Of a stretch of 64,000 nt of DNA, positions 41,817 to 50,281 are shown piece by piece. Location: assembly GCA_021201825.1 (NCBI GenBank), contig JAJQED010000041.1, positions 62,001 through 126,000 of the forward strand, written 5' to 3'. The notes under the pieces were generated by a model, which saw nothing but the letters and a program-made list of their open reading frames with translations, was not told the origin of the DNA and searched no databases. The translations under genes were made by a program, and so were the position numbers. Origin of the DNA: Alistipes sp. (GTDB lineage: Bacteria; Bacteroidota; Bacteroidia; Bacteroidales; Rikenellaceae). Numbering within the stretch: position 1 is the stretch's first letter; the number at the start of each line of letters is the position of its first letter.

Positions 41817-43541
41817 ATGAGAACCTACCTCCCGATACTGAAAAAATACAGGCTGTCGTTTATCGTAAGCCCCTTGCTCGTGCTTATCGCCGTACTGTCG
41901 GAGACGATACAGCCATACTATATGTCCCGTATAGTGGACGACGGAATAATGCAGGGAGACCTGGGCTTCATTTACCGCACGGGTCTGATGATGGTCCTTA
42001 TCGCTCTGGCCGGGTTGGTGGTAAGCATCGCGAACGTTTTCGTATCGACCCGAATGTCGATCAGCTTCGGAACCGACCTGCGCGGGGAACTCTTCCGCAA
42101 GATAGAAGAACTGTCCTTTTCCGATATAGACAGATTCAGTACGGCCTCTCTGATCACGAGGCTTACCAACGATATCTCCCGCATCCAGCAGGTCATCCTC
42201 ATGTCCTTGCGGGTTATGCTTCGGGCCCCACTGATGCTGATAATGTCTATTTTTTTCGTGGTCAAGATCAATACCCAGCTGGCCATTATACTACTATTTT
42301 CCATACCGCTGTTGGCCCTTTTCACATACTTTATCCTCCGCAAAGGCTTCCCGTTCTTTGTGATCGTACAGCAAAAGATCGATGCCCTGAACAGTGTGGT
42401 GCGCGAGAACCTGATAAATATACGGGTGGTAAAGTCGTTCGTGCGGGAAGATTACGAGACCGATAAATTTACCCGGAGCAGTACCGACCTTAAGGATATC
42501 GTAGTCAAATCGGCTAATATCATCATCACCCTGATGCCGGTCATGCAGTTGATACTTAATTTCTCGATACTGGCCGTATTGTGGTTCGGAGGACTTAAGG
42601 TGAGCTCGGGCAGTTTGCAGGCAGGGGAACTAATAGCGTTCGTGAACTACCTGATGCAGGTGTTGATGAGCCTTATGATGCTGTCGAACGTTATTATGAA
42701 CTTCGCCCGCGCGTCCGCATCTTCCCAAAGGATCGCCGAGGTGCTCAATACCGAGCCTTCCCTGACGGACACCCCGGCGGCCCTCACTGCCGGTTATCGC
42801 ATAGAGAAAGGCCGAATCAGTTTCCGGGACGTATGTTTCCGGTATGAGGATGGGGAGACGGACGTCCTGCGGGATATAGATTTCGAGGTGGAACCCGGAA
42901 CGACGGTGGCTATCGCCGGGGCTACCGGTTCCTCCAAAACCTCGCTTGTCCAGCTTATCCCCCGGCTATACGACGTCACGCACGGGGCTATCCTTATCGA
43001 CGGTATCGACGTGAGGGATTACGAACTGGATTACTTGCACCAAAGGGTAGGGGTGGTACTTCAAAAGAACGAACTCTTTACGGGGACCATTATCGACAAC
43101 CTGCGGTGGGGCGACCCGATGGCTACGTTCGACGAAGTGGTCGAGGCAGCCAAAGCGGCCCAGGCCCACGATTTTATCGAATCTTTCACCAACGGCTACG
43201 AGACGATGCTCGGACGCGGGGGTGTGAATATCTCCGGAGGCCAGAAACAACGGCTCTGTATTGCCCGGGCGCTTTTGCGCAAACCGCAGATATTGATCCT
43301 GGACGACAGTACCAGTGCGGTAGATACGGAAACCGAACTCAAAATACGCGAGAACCTTTCCCGGTTGCTCAAAACGACCACCGTGCTCATCATCACCCAA
43401 CGCATCAACACTATGCAGAGCGCCGACAGGGTACTGATACTCGAGGACGGCGAGATCGAGGCCTACGGCACCCCCGAACAGCTGCTGGAGACCTCACAGG
43501 TTTACCGCGAAATATACAATTCACAACAAATCGTATTCTGA
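41817..43541 (+). CDS. ABC exporter half-transporter, degenerate-ATP-site subunit
   Basis: A 574-residue ABC-B type exporter subunit with six hydrophobic segments in residues about 15-300 and one nucleotide-binding domain. The Walker A is GATGSSKTS (the Gly before Lys is Ser), Walker B ends LILDDSTSAVD (Asp in place of the catalytic Glu), the H-loop is ITQRINTM (Gln for His), but the signature NISGGQKQ is intact. This is the pattern of the degenerate-site half of heterodimeric exporters. The next gene, 1 base later, is the complementary half. The cargo is unknown. Confidence 0.88.
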   Translation: MRTYLPILKKYRLSFIVSPLLVLIAVLSETIQPYYMSRIVDDGIMQGDLGFIYRTGLMMVLIALAGLVVSIANVFVSTRMSISFGTDLRGELFRKIEELSFSDIDRFSTASLITRLTNDISRIQQVILMSLRVMLRAPLMLIMSIFFVVKINTQLAIILLFSIPLLALFTYFILRKGFPFFVIVQQKIDALNSVVRENLINIRVVKSFVREDYETDKFTRSSTDLKDIVVKSANIIITLMPVMQLILNFSILAVLWFGGLKVSSGSLQAGELIAFVNYLMQVLMSLMMLSNVIMNFARASASSQRIAEVLNTEPSLTDTPAALTAGYRIEKGRISFRDVCFRYEDGETDVLRDIDFEVEPGTTVAIAGATGSSKTSLVQLIPRLYDVTHGAILIDGIDVRDYELDYLHQRVGVVLQKNELFTGTIIDNLRWGDPMATFDEVVEAAKAAQAHDFIESFTNGYETMLGRGGVNISGGQKQRLCIARALLRKPQILILDDSTSAVDTETELKIRENLSRLLKTTTVLIITQRINTMQSADRVLILEDGEIEAYGTPEQLLETSQVYREIYNSQQIVF

Positions 43542-43542
43542 C

Positions 43543-45309
43543 ATGGCCAAGGGGGATAAATATGCACTGAACGACAAACCGAAGAACGGCCGGCAGACAT
43601 TCCTGCGGCTGGTCGGGTTCGTGGGCCATGAGAAACGGATGCTGGCCGTGGTGGCCGTGCTTATCGTGATCAGCATCGCCGCCAGCCTCGGCTCCTCCTA
43701 TATGCTTCGACCCATAATCAACGATTATATCCTGCCTGGAGATATTCCCGGGCTTATCCGGATGCTGATATTCCTTGCCGGGGTCTATCTTGCCGGAGTT
43801 GCGGCCAACTGGATACAGGCGCGCATATTGAATGTTGTAGGCCAGCGGACAGTCCTTCGTATGCGGGTAACCATGTTCGCAAAAATGGAACGGCTCCCGG
43901 TGGCATATTTCGACGGCAACCAGCACGGTAATATCATGAGCCGTTATACCAACGATATAGACCGTATCTCGGACGCCCTTACCGACTCTTTGGCCAACAT
44001 GCTCTCCAGTGTGCTGACCCTGATCGGGACGTTCGTAATGATGCTGGTCATAAGCCCGCTGCTAACGGCCATTTCGTTGGTGACCGTACCGGTCATGTAC
44101 CTTGTGGCCCGTTTCATCGTTAAGCGAAGCCGCCGTTATTTTACCGCCCAGCAGGCGGCCCTCGGAGGGCTGAACGGCTATATCGAGGAGATGATAAGCG
44201 GACAAAAAGTTATTAAAGTCTTTGGACAGGAGGACAACGTAGAGTCCGATTTCGAGGAACTGAACCTCGACCTTAACGAAAAATCCAAGAAAGCCCAGTT
44301 CTATTCCGGCATGATGATGCCCGCCATGCAGAACCTTAGTACGCTCAATTATGTAATAATAACCATTGCCGGGGGTCTGCTGGCCATTTTCCGTGGGTTC
44401 GACGTAGGGGGTCTTGCCGCTTTCCTGCAATACTCACGGCAGTTCGGCAGGCCGATAAACGAACTTGCCAGCATTTATAACGGTATACAGGCCGCCATCG
44501 CGGGTGCCGAAAGGATATTCCAGATCATCGACTCACCTGCCGAACAGGCCGACGAACCTTGTGCCGTGGTACTGCCTGACACGGAGGGGGACGTACGGAT
44601 GCGGGACGTTGTATTCGGCTACGAACCGGGCAAGATAATTTTGCACGGGGTTTCGCTCAGGGTGGCCCCGGGCTGTAAGATCGCAATTGTGGGTTCTACC
44701 GGGGCGGGTAAAACCACGATAATGAACCTGCTTCCGCGATTTTACGATATAAATTCCGGCCAGATAACCATCGACGGTTACGACATCCGTGACATACAGC
44801 GCTCCAACCTGCGTGAACACATGGCCATGGTATTGCAGGATACCCACCTGTTCACCGGCACCGTAATGGAGAATATTCGTTTCGGCAAGCTCGACGCCAC
44901 TGACGAAGAGGTCATTGCTGCTGCAAAACTTACGGCCGCCCATTCGTTTATCCGCCGTTTGCAGCACGGCTACAATACGGTACTCGAGAACGACGGGCAC
45001 AACCTAAGCGCCGGCCAGCGCCAGTTGCTCAATATCGCGCGCGCAGCCGTGGCCGACCCACCGATACTGCTGCTCGACGAAGCGACAAGTAATATCGACA
45101 CACGGAGCGAGATGTTGATACAGAAAGGTTTGGATCAATTGATGGAGGGCCGCACAAGCGTCATAATCGCCCATCGCCTATCTACCATCCGCAATGCCGA
45201 CCGTATTATTGTCCTCGAACAGGGCAGGGTCGTGGAACACGGCAAACATGACGAACTTATAGCCCGGCGTGGCCGCTATTACGACCTTTACAGCGGTCAG
45301 TTCGAATAA
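43543..45309 (+). CDS. ABC exporter half-transporter, canonical-ATP-site subunit
   Basis: A 588-residue partner of the preceding ABC subunit, with an extended N-terminus, six hydrophobic segments and one nucleotide-binding domain. Walker A (GSTGAGKTTI), Walker B (LLLDEATSNID) and the H-loop (IIAHRLST) are canonical, whereas the signature is LSAGQRQ, a changed LSGGQ. Together the two subunits would give one active and one degenerate ATP site, as in characterised heterodimeric multidrug exporters. It is the last gene before the non-coding region at 45310-45652. Confidence 0.88.
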   Translation: MAKGDKYALNDKPKNGRQTFLRLVGFVGHEKRMLAVVAVLIVISIAASLGSSYMLRPIINDYILPGDIPGLIRMLIFLAGVYLAGVAANWIQARILNVVGQRTVLRMRVTMFAKMERLPVAYFDGNQHGNIMSRYTNDIDRISDALTDSLANMLSSVLTLIGTFVMMLVISPLLTAISLVTVPVMYLVARFIVKRSRRYFTAQQAALGGLNGYIEEMISGQKVIKVFGQEDNVESDFEELNLDLNEKSKKAQFYSGMMMPAMQNLSTLNYVIITIAGGLLAIFRGFDVGGLAAFLQYSRQFGRPINELASIYNGIQAAIAGAERIFQIIDSPAEQADEPCAVVLPDTEGDVRMRDVVFGYEPGKIILHGVSLRVAPGCKIAIVGSTGAGKTTIMNLLPRFYDINSGQITIDGYDIRDIQRSNLREHMAMVLQDTHLFTGTVMENIRFGKLDATDEEVIAAAKLTAAHSFIRRLQHGYNTVLENDGHNLSAGQRQLLNIARAAVADPPILLLDEATSNIDTRSEMLIQKGLDQLMEGRTSVIIAHRLSTIRNADRIIVLEQGRVVEHGKHDELIARRGRYYDLYSGQFE

Positions 45310-45353
45310 AAAGAGTTTTTTGCATCAAATTTGCAATGTAGGGCGGTATAACG

Positions 45354-45443
45354 AAAAAAGCGCGGCCGGCAAGCCACGCTTTAAAGATAAGCCCCTCTGA
45401 TGGGAAGGGATGACCCGGGTGCCTCGCAAGCGTTACCGGGCTG
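45354..45443 (-). ncRNA. candidate small RNA, about 90 nt
   Basis: A minus-strand transcript is predicted from the promoter at 45449-45479 to a terminator at 45354-45382. It would have three hairpins: one around 45414-45440 (CCCGGT with CCGGG, inner stem around 45421-45431), a second around 45392-45409, and the terminator AAAGCGTGGC with GCCGCGCTTT followed by six U. In each hairpin the one imperfect pair is G-U on the minus strand and would be A-C on the plus strand, which fixes the orientation. No open frame fits. I do not recognise an Rfam family; it lacks the SRP RNA core. Confidence 0.55.
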
Positions 45444-45448
45444 AAGCA

Positions 45449-45479
45449 CAAAAATAGAAAAAAGTTTCAAATATTGAAA
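45449..45479 (-). promoter_or_regulatory. promoter of the candidate small RNA
   Basis: On the minus strand -7 TATTTTTG (45449-45456), 19-bp spacer, -33 TTTC (45476-45479). A perfect palindrome TTTCAA-ATA-TTGAAA (45465-45479) covers the -33 region and may be an operator. Confidence 0.55.
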
Positions 45480-45498
45480 TATGTTGAGGTGCTTTTTC

Positions 45499-45651
45499 CC
45501 ATCCGGCGTCTGCTCCGCCGCTAAACCGCGCTGACGGTGCACTTTGCCTCGATACCCCGGGCATCCCCAGAAGTGATGCCACGGCGCCGGGCAGGATGGT
45601 TAAAAGAACCCTTAAAGGGATTGGGCCGCAGGTAACTGCGGCTTTTTTTTG
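45499..45651 (+). ncRNA. structured plus-strand element with terminator; 3' UTR or second small RNA
   Basis: CCATCC (45499-45504) closes with GGATGG (45594-45599), GGCG with CGCC just inside, and a hairpin GGCATC/GATGCC (45560-45580) lies within. A terminator follows: GCCGCAG (45626-45632), loop GTAA, CTGCGGC (45637-45643), eight T. The T tract is on the plus strand only. It may be the long 3' UTR of the ABC operon or a separate RNA; I found no good plus-strand promoter. Confidence 0.35.
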
Positions 45652-45652
45652 T

Positions 45653-46228
45653 CTATAAATATTGTACCACCTTGCACGGGTTGCCGACAGCGATACAGTT
45701 TGCAGGAAGCGACCGGGTTACTACACTGCCCGCCCCGACAGTCGTACCGTCGCCGATACTGACGCCGGGCAGAATTATGGCCCCGCCGCCGATCCATACG
45801 TTTTCGCCGATAGTCACCGGTGCCGTAACTGAATTCCATCCGGACAATTCGCCGTTATTACCGGTCAGGCGTTCCGACGGGATCACGGGATGTCCTACAG
45901 CATAGACCTGCACAGCAGGCCCGAAACCCGTGTTACGGCCTACGGTGATGCGGTTGCAGTCCAGAAAAACACAGTTCATATTTATTTCGACATTATCACC
46001 TAGGAATATGTTCTCGCCGTAGTCGACATGGAACGGGGCGGCCACCCAGACATTCTTCCCGGACGAGCCGAGTAATTCCTGTAAAATTTCGGTGAGCGCT
46101 TCCCGGTCCCGGGTATCGGTGGCGTTATACCTGCGAAGCAGATCCTTGGCTAAGTGCCAGCGGTTTATCAGTTCACTGTCCGAGGGATCGTATGTCCCTC
46201 CGGCCAGCATTTTTTCTTTTTCTGTCAT
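45653..46228 (-). CDS. maltose/galactoside O-acetyltransferase family protein
   Basis: A 191-residue left-handed beta-helix acetyltransferase that transfers acetyl from acetyl-CoA to a sugar hydroxyl. The N-terminal Mac domain (MTEKEKMLAGGTYDPSDSEL) and hexapeptide repeats (ENIFLGDNVEINMNCVFLDC; GENVWIGGGAIILPGVSIGD) are typical, with the catalytic His in YAVGHPV. The exact sugar is unknown. It converges with the small-RNA region and is downstream of the lipoprotein gene at 46280. Confidence 0.88.
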   Translation of the reverse strand: MTEKEKMLAGGTYDPSDSELINRWHLAKDLLRRYNATDTRDREALTEILQELLGSSGKNVWVAAPFHVDYGENIFLGDNVEINMNCVFLDCNRITVGRNTGFGPAVQVYAVGHPVIPSERLTGNNGELSGWNSVTAPVTIGENVWIGGGAIILPGVSIGDGTTVGAGSVVTRSLPANCIAVGNPCKVVQYL

Positions 46229-46279
46229 GGCGTTACATTATGGTCCGGGATAAAGGTAGGCACTTTTCCGGACCGCGCG

Positions 46280-46738
46280 CTATTTCAGGGCGAGCTCGAT
46301 CTTGAAATCCCCCTCCCACGGCTCACCGGCCATCATATTTTCATGGATGGCAAGCCGGTAAGTCCCTGTCTCGGGCAGCCGGTAAGTAATATCCATGCTG
46401 AACGGTCCGTCCATTGTGCCGTCGGGCAGGGTGATCTGGAATATCCGGATATTGGATGCCGTGTCTTTGGACATCAGCCGGCCGTGCAGGGTCTTTCCTT
46501 TTTCGGATTCGAACGTGACATAGACGGTTTGGCTCCTGCGCTTATGTATGAGGTTACGGGCGCGGCCCTTGGCAAAGACGGCCTGAACCGTTTCCCCGTC
46601 GTCGGGACATATTGCACCGGTATCCGGCTTCCCGGCATGGGCATACTGCCTCGCTACCGTTTCCATCGCTCTACCGTTGCGCCCGTTACCGCACGAGACC
46701 GCACTCCACAAAATAAAAACCAATAATAACGACCGCAT
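46280..46738 (-). CDS. hypothetical lipoprotein
   Basis: A 152-residue protein with a signal peptide and lipobox AVSC near residue 16 (MRSLLLVFILWSAVSCGNG). The mature part has a beta-rich C-terminal half (RIFQITLPDGTMDGPFSMD; LPETGTYRLAIHENMMAGEP) resembling carbohydrate- or pre-peptidase-type beta sandwiches, but I cannot assign a family. I start at 46738, where the signal peptide begins. Confidence 0.6.
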   Translation of the reverse strand: MRSLLLVFILWSAVSCGNGRNGRAMETVARQYAHAGKPDTGAICPDDGETVQAVFAKGRARNLIHKRRSQTVYVTFESEKGKTLHGRLMSKDTASNIRIFQITLPDGTMDGPFSMDITYRLPETGTYRLAIHENMMAGEPWEGDFKIELALK

Positions 46739-46791
46739 AATTTCGTTTTTGCCGCTTAAGGACAAAAAGGATACCACGGTACACCGTAAAA

Positions 46792-46825
46792 CAAACCCGG
46801 TCCTCCCTGCATGGGAAGAACCGGG
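46792..46825 (-). terminator. terminator of the glycoside operon
   Basis: On the minus strand CCCGGT..CTTCCC pairs with GGGAGG..ACCGGG across an ATGC-type loop (one unpaired T), followed by TTTGTTTT. It lies about 20 bases past the stop of the last gene of the operon. Confidence 0.7.
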
Positions 46826-46844
46826 CCTGTTAAATATTATCGGG

Positions 46845-47942
46845 CTACAAAGGCGTCACCCACTGCCCGCTGTCGGAACTGCGCATGCAAGCCTCCACAA
46901 TACGCATAATATATACGGCGTTGGCAAAGTCCGAATAGGATAGGGAGCAGGCATCTTTATAGGATCCGTCCTGTACGGAAGCATAAAATTCTTTAACCGC
47001 GTTTGTCATGGCGTCGGCCCAGCCAACGGGATGCCCGGACGGTATAGTTCCGTAGCGCTTGATCCCGTCGGCCAGGAATTCCGGCCCGGCATAGGTGTCG
47101 CAAACGCCACCCTCCCGGGTGCCTATTTTCAACCGGTCGGACTGCTCCTGGTTCCATCGCAGTGAATAATTCTGGCAGTCGAGAGAAATATCGAAATTGT
47201 TCTTATATCCCGCGCTCACCTGCGACACGACTACATTCCCGATAGTGCCGTCGTCGAATTTGAGAACCACCATACTGCCGTCCTCTGTATCGACCGTATG
47301 GCCGTCGCCCCTCTGCGGGTGTACGGTGAAATTGTTGGCAAGTACGGATATTATCCGCCGTCCCGTGACAGCCTGAACCGTGTCGAACCAGTGTGAACCG
47401 ATATCGGCAAGGGCACGCGAGCGGCCGCCCTTGGCCGAAATTACCCGCCAGTTGAAATCCGATTCGTACAGAAGCCAGTCCTGTATGTAATGCCCGTGTA
47501 TCAGCAACGGCCGCCCGGCCTCCCCGCTGCGCAAGACGGCACCCATCTGCTGCACGGCCGCATTGTGGCGGTAATTGAAATTGACTCCGTTGGCCACCCC
47601 TTTCTCTTTTGCCAGTGCAACCAGTTCTTCTCCCTCGGGGACTGAAACCGCAAGGGGCTTCTCGCTGTATATATGGATGCCCTGTTCAAGAACATATTTG
47701 TTGATCTCGAAATGCAGGTGATTGGGGGTGCAGTTGTGAACGACGTCGGGCCTGACCCTCTCGATCATCTCCCGGTAGCACGGGTATGTGTCCACCCCGA
47801 GACTTTTGCCAACCTGTTTCCGCAGTTCGTCGTTCGGTTCCGATATGGCTGCCAATTCCACATACGGGGTGCGCATAATGGCCTCGGCATGCTGACGGCC
47901 GATAAGCCCTGCGCCGATAACAACAGCTTTTAGTTTTTCCAT
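46845..47942 (-). CDS. Gfo/Idh/MocA family oxidoreductase (no signal peptide)
   Basis: A cytoplasmic NAD(P)-dependent sugar oxidoreductase of 365 residues. The Rossmann motif is VVIGAGLIGRQHAEAIM near residues 7-23, EKPLAV near 93-98 is the conserved catalytic-region motif, and DIGSHWFDTVQAVTGR near 180-195 carries the conserved His. Members of this family oxidise or reduce carbohydrates, often at C3. It is the last gene of the operon and starts 11 bases after the TIM-barrel gene. The start at 47942 places the Rossmann motif at the usual distance. Confidence 0.87.
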   Translation of the reverse strand: MEKLKAVVIGAGLIGRQHAEAIMRTPYVELAAISEPNDELRKQVGKSLGVDTYPCYREMIERVRPDVVHNCTPNHLHFEINKYVLEQGIHIYSEKPLAVSVPEGEELVALAKEKGVANGVNFNYRHNAAVQQMGAVLRSGEAGRPLLIHGHYIQDWLLYESDFNWRVISAKGGRSRALADIGSHWFDTVQAVTGRRIISVLANNFTVHPQRGDGHTVDTEDGSMVVLKFDDGTIGNVVVSQVSAGYKNNFDISLDCQNYSLRWNQEQSDRLKIGTREGGVCDTYAGPEFLADGIKRYGTIPSGHPVGWADAMTNAVKEFYASVQDGSYKDACSLSYSDFANAVYIMRIVEACMRSSDSGQWVTPL

Positions 47943-47953
47943 AAACGGACCCT

Positions 47954-48865
47954 TTACGCTTCTTCCCACTGGTGCCTCAGCAGTTCCAGTGCGGCAGGCA
48001 CGGTTTCGGTCTTGTCCCCGCGGGACCCGCATTCGAAGCTTACGTAACCCGTATAACCCAGTTGCTGTAATGCGCGGAAACCGTCCCTGTAATCGTCAAG
48101 TGCTCCGTCTTCACCCGGCATAATGCGGTTGCCACGGCTGGCCATATGTACATGCTGCAGGTATTCGCCGGCGCTGTAGAAAGCCCCGTAATCCGAAGTC
48201 TCTTCGCTCATATGCCAGAAGTCGCCCATACATTTCACACCGGCGCATTGCGTATCCCTGCATATCGCTGCTGCATCGGCTACCTGACGCAGATAGAAAG
48301 CTTCCCGGCGGTTGAGCGGTTCGAGTATCACGGTCGTCCCGTGCTGGAGTGCAAATTCCCCAAGCTTGGCAAGTTCCTCAACCAGGTAGTCCCGGGTCTC
48401 TTGGGTATGGGGTTTACAGGGTTTCTGCCCGTTGAAAGCAGGCACCATTATCACCCCGCACGAACCGAGTTCACCAGCGGCTACGATGATCTCCCGCATT
48501 GTTCGGTCGAAAAGTGCCTTAGTTTCCGGCTCCTCGGCAAGGATAAAACCCTGGAAACCTGCGCAAATAGCCGTTACTTCGATGTTCCGGCCCGAGAGCA
48601 GCGACTTCAACTCCGGTACACGGGCCGCCAGTTCTCCGCCGCCGGGTTCGAACCCGGTTACCCCGTGGGCCTCCATAAAATCAAACCGTTCGGCAAGGTT
48701 ATCACCCGGGGCGGTCCCCTCCTGGAACGATATTTTAAGTTCCGGTTTCATATTCTTTTTGTCTTTGGCCGACAGGCCGTTGCATGAGATCAAAGACGGG
48801 GCTATCGCGGCCGCCGCAAGGCCCGAAGCCGATTTTTTAAGGAAATCCCTCCTGTCCATATTCAT
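47954..48865 (-). CDS. Tat-exported TIM-barrel protein (sugar phosphate isomerase/epimerase family)
   Basis: A 303-residue AP-endonuclease-2-like TIM barrel of the sugar isomerase/epimerase group. The N-terminus has a twin-arginine signal (MDRRDFLKKSASGLAAAAIA, then a lipobox-like LISCNG), so it acts in the periplasm. Metal-site residues are visible in VILEPLNRREAF (Glu), KCMGDFWHMSEE (Asp, His) and the C-terminal YVSFECG (Glu). In the 3-keto-glycoside pathways known from gut Bacteroides such proteins accompany DUF1080 and Gfo/Idh/MocA proteins; the reaction here is inferred. Confidence 0.8.
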   Translation of the reverse strand: MNMDRRDFLKKSASGLAAAAIAPSLISCNGLSAKDKKNMKPELKISFQEGTAPGDNLAERFDFMEAHGVTGFEPGGGELAARVPELKSLLSGRNIEVTAICAGFQGFILAEEPETKALFDRTMREIIVAAGELGSCGVIMVPAFNGQKPCKPHTQETRDYLVEELAKLGEFALQHGTTVILEPLNRREAFYLRQVADAAAICRDTQCAGVKCMGDFWHMSEETSDYGAFYSAGEYLQHVHMASRGNRIMPGEDGALDDYRDGFRALQQLGYTGYVSFECGSRGDKTETVPAALELLRHQWEEA

Positions 48866-48911
48866 TCTTTTTTTGCCGCACCGGGAAGCCCGGCCGGTAT
48901 GGTTTTGTAGT

Positions 48912-50195
48912 TTATAATGTTGTAAGTTTGAGATTGCGCCAAAGCACTTTTATACCGCCCCTGTCATGGATCTGCAGGGCGATACGGCCTTGTCCGGCCC
49001 CGATCTTCCCGTCACGGAAATCGACCATCTCCACCCCGTTCAGCCATGAGGTAATACGGTCTCCCTCCACCCGGATGCGCAGGGTATTCCACTCGCCTTC
49101 TTTTAGCACCTCTTCCTTTTCCGGTGTGATCTGTTCGAGCCAGCCCCTCCCGTAAGATTCATAAACGCCCCCCGTTCCCTCGCCTTTGGGTGCGACTTCC
49201 ACCTGCCAGCCGTTTATTTTAACGCCCTCTTCGATGAACGATCGGATGAAAACCCCGGAATTGCCGTCGTACTCCTGTCGGAACTCAACCGTAAGGTCGA
49301 AATCGTCGTAATATTCACGTGTCGCCAGGTAACCGTATTCCTTATCCGGTCCGCTTTCACAAACCAGCAGGCCGTCCTGCACATACCACAATTCGTTCCC
49401 GTAGGCTTCCCAACCATGCAGGTCCCTGCCGTTAAATAATTCTACCTCACGGGTTTTACGCGGCAACTCCTTAACTTTTATATTGCGGAAAGAAGCCGGG
49501 TCACCGTGGTCCTGCAAACATAGCAATCCCTTGCGGGCCAGACCGTATTCCGGGGCGTCGAGCCATTTGCCACTGTTCCTGCGTTCGAACCAGTCGTCGG
49601 TCCATGCTTCGAATTCCAGTATCTTCACCCCGTTCAGCCAGTGTTCCACGTGCCCGTTGTCGAAAACGATCATCGAGTTGTTCCACTCCCCGTACGGGTT
49701 GACTTCCATCAGAGACCTATCCGGCAGATACATTGCGTAATCCACCCCGAGCTTCTGCCACTCTTCGAGCGGTTCGGGGAAGTTGGCCTCGTCGATCAGC
49801 TGATATTCCGGCCCGGTGACGTAAGGTACATGGAACTGCGGCCGTTCTACCACATGGTACAACATGCCGCTGTTACCGCCTTTTGACAGTTTCCAGTCCC
49901 ACGAAAGAATGAAATTCTCGAACTCCCGCTCGGTTACGATATATCCGCTGGCATCGCTTCCCTCGCCTTTGGCCTGGATACAGCCGTCGACCACCGTCCA
50001 TGATTCGGTCAACCCCGTTCCGTTGTAATCTTTCCATCCGTCGAGAGTCTTCCCGTCGAACAGCAGTTCCCATCCGTCCGCCTTTTCGGTTTTGGTCAGG
50101 GTATTATGCTGTTCCCCGCAAGCAGACAAGCCTGCACATGCCAAGAGAATTGTAACCCCTAACACATAGTGCTTTGCAATTGATAGTATATTCAT
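48912..50195 (-). CDS. lipoprotein with two DUF1080 (3-keto-disaccharide hydrolase) domains
   Basis: A 427-residue envelope lipoprotein (lipobox near LSACGE, residue 26) with two concanavalin-like DUF1080 domains. The first (about 38-240) starts WELLFDGKTLDGWKDYNGTG and the second (about 248-427) starts VELFNGRDLHGWEAYGN; each has the GNSG motif (KGGNSGMLYHV and YDGNSGVFIRSF). DUF1080 proteins include hydrolases of 3-keto-glycosides, which fits the oxidoreductases on both sides. It is the fourth gene of the operon. Confidence 0.85.
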   Translation of the reverse strand: MNILSIAKHYVLGVTILLACAGLSACGEQHNTLTKTEKADGWELLFDGKTLDGWKDYNGTGLTESWTVVDGCIQAKGEGSDASGYIVTEREFENFILSWDWKLSKGGNSGMLYHVVERPQFHVPYVTGPEYQLIDEANFPEPLEEWQKLGVDYAMYLPDRSLMEVNPYGEWNNSMIVFDNGHVEHWLNGVKILEFEAWTDDWFERRNSGKWLDAPEYGLARKGLLCLQDHGDPASFRNIKVKELPRKTREVELFNGRDLHGWEAYGNELWYVQDGLLVCESGPDKEYGYLATREYYDDFDLTVEFRQEYDGNSGVFIRSFIEEGVKINGWQVEVAPKGEGTGGVYESYGRGWLEQITPEKEEVLKEGEWNTLRIRVEGDRITSWLNGVEMVDFRDGKIGAGQGRIALQIHDRGGIKVLWRNLKLTTL

Positions 50196-50281
50196 ATCCC
50201 TTTGTTATTAACCGCGACAGGCGGCAGCCGGGTAGGTTGCCGCCTGTTGCGGTATTCCGGTCTTTAATAGTTAATGACCGG

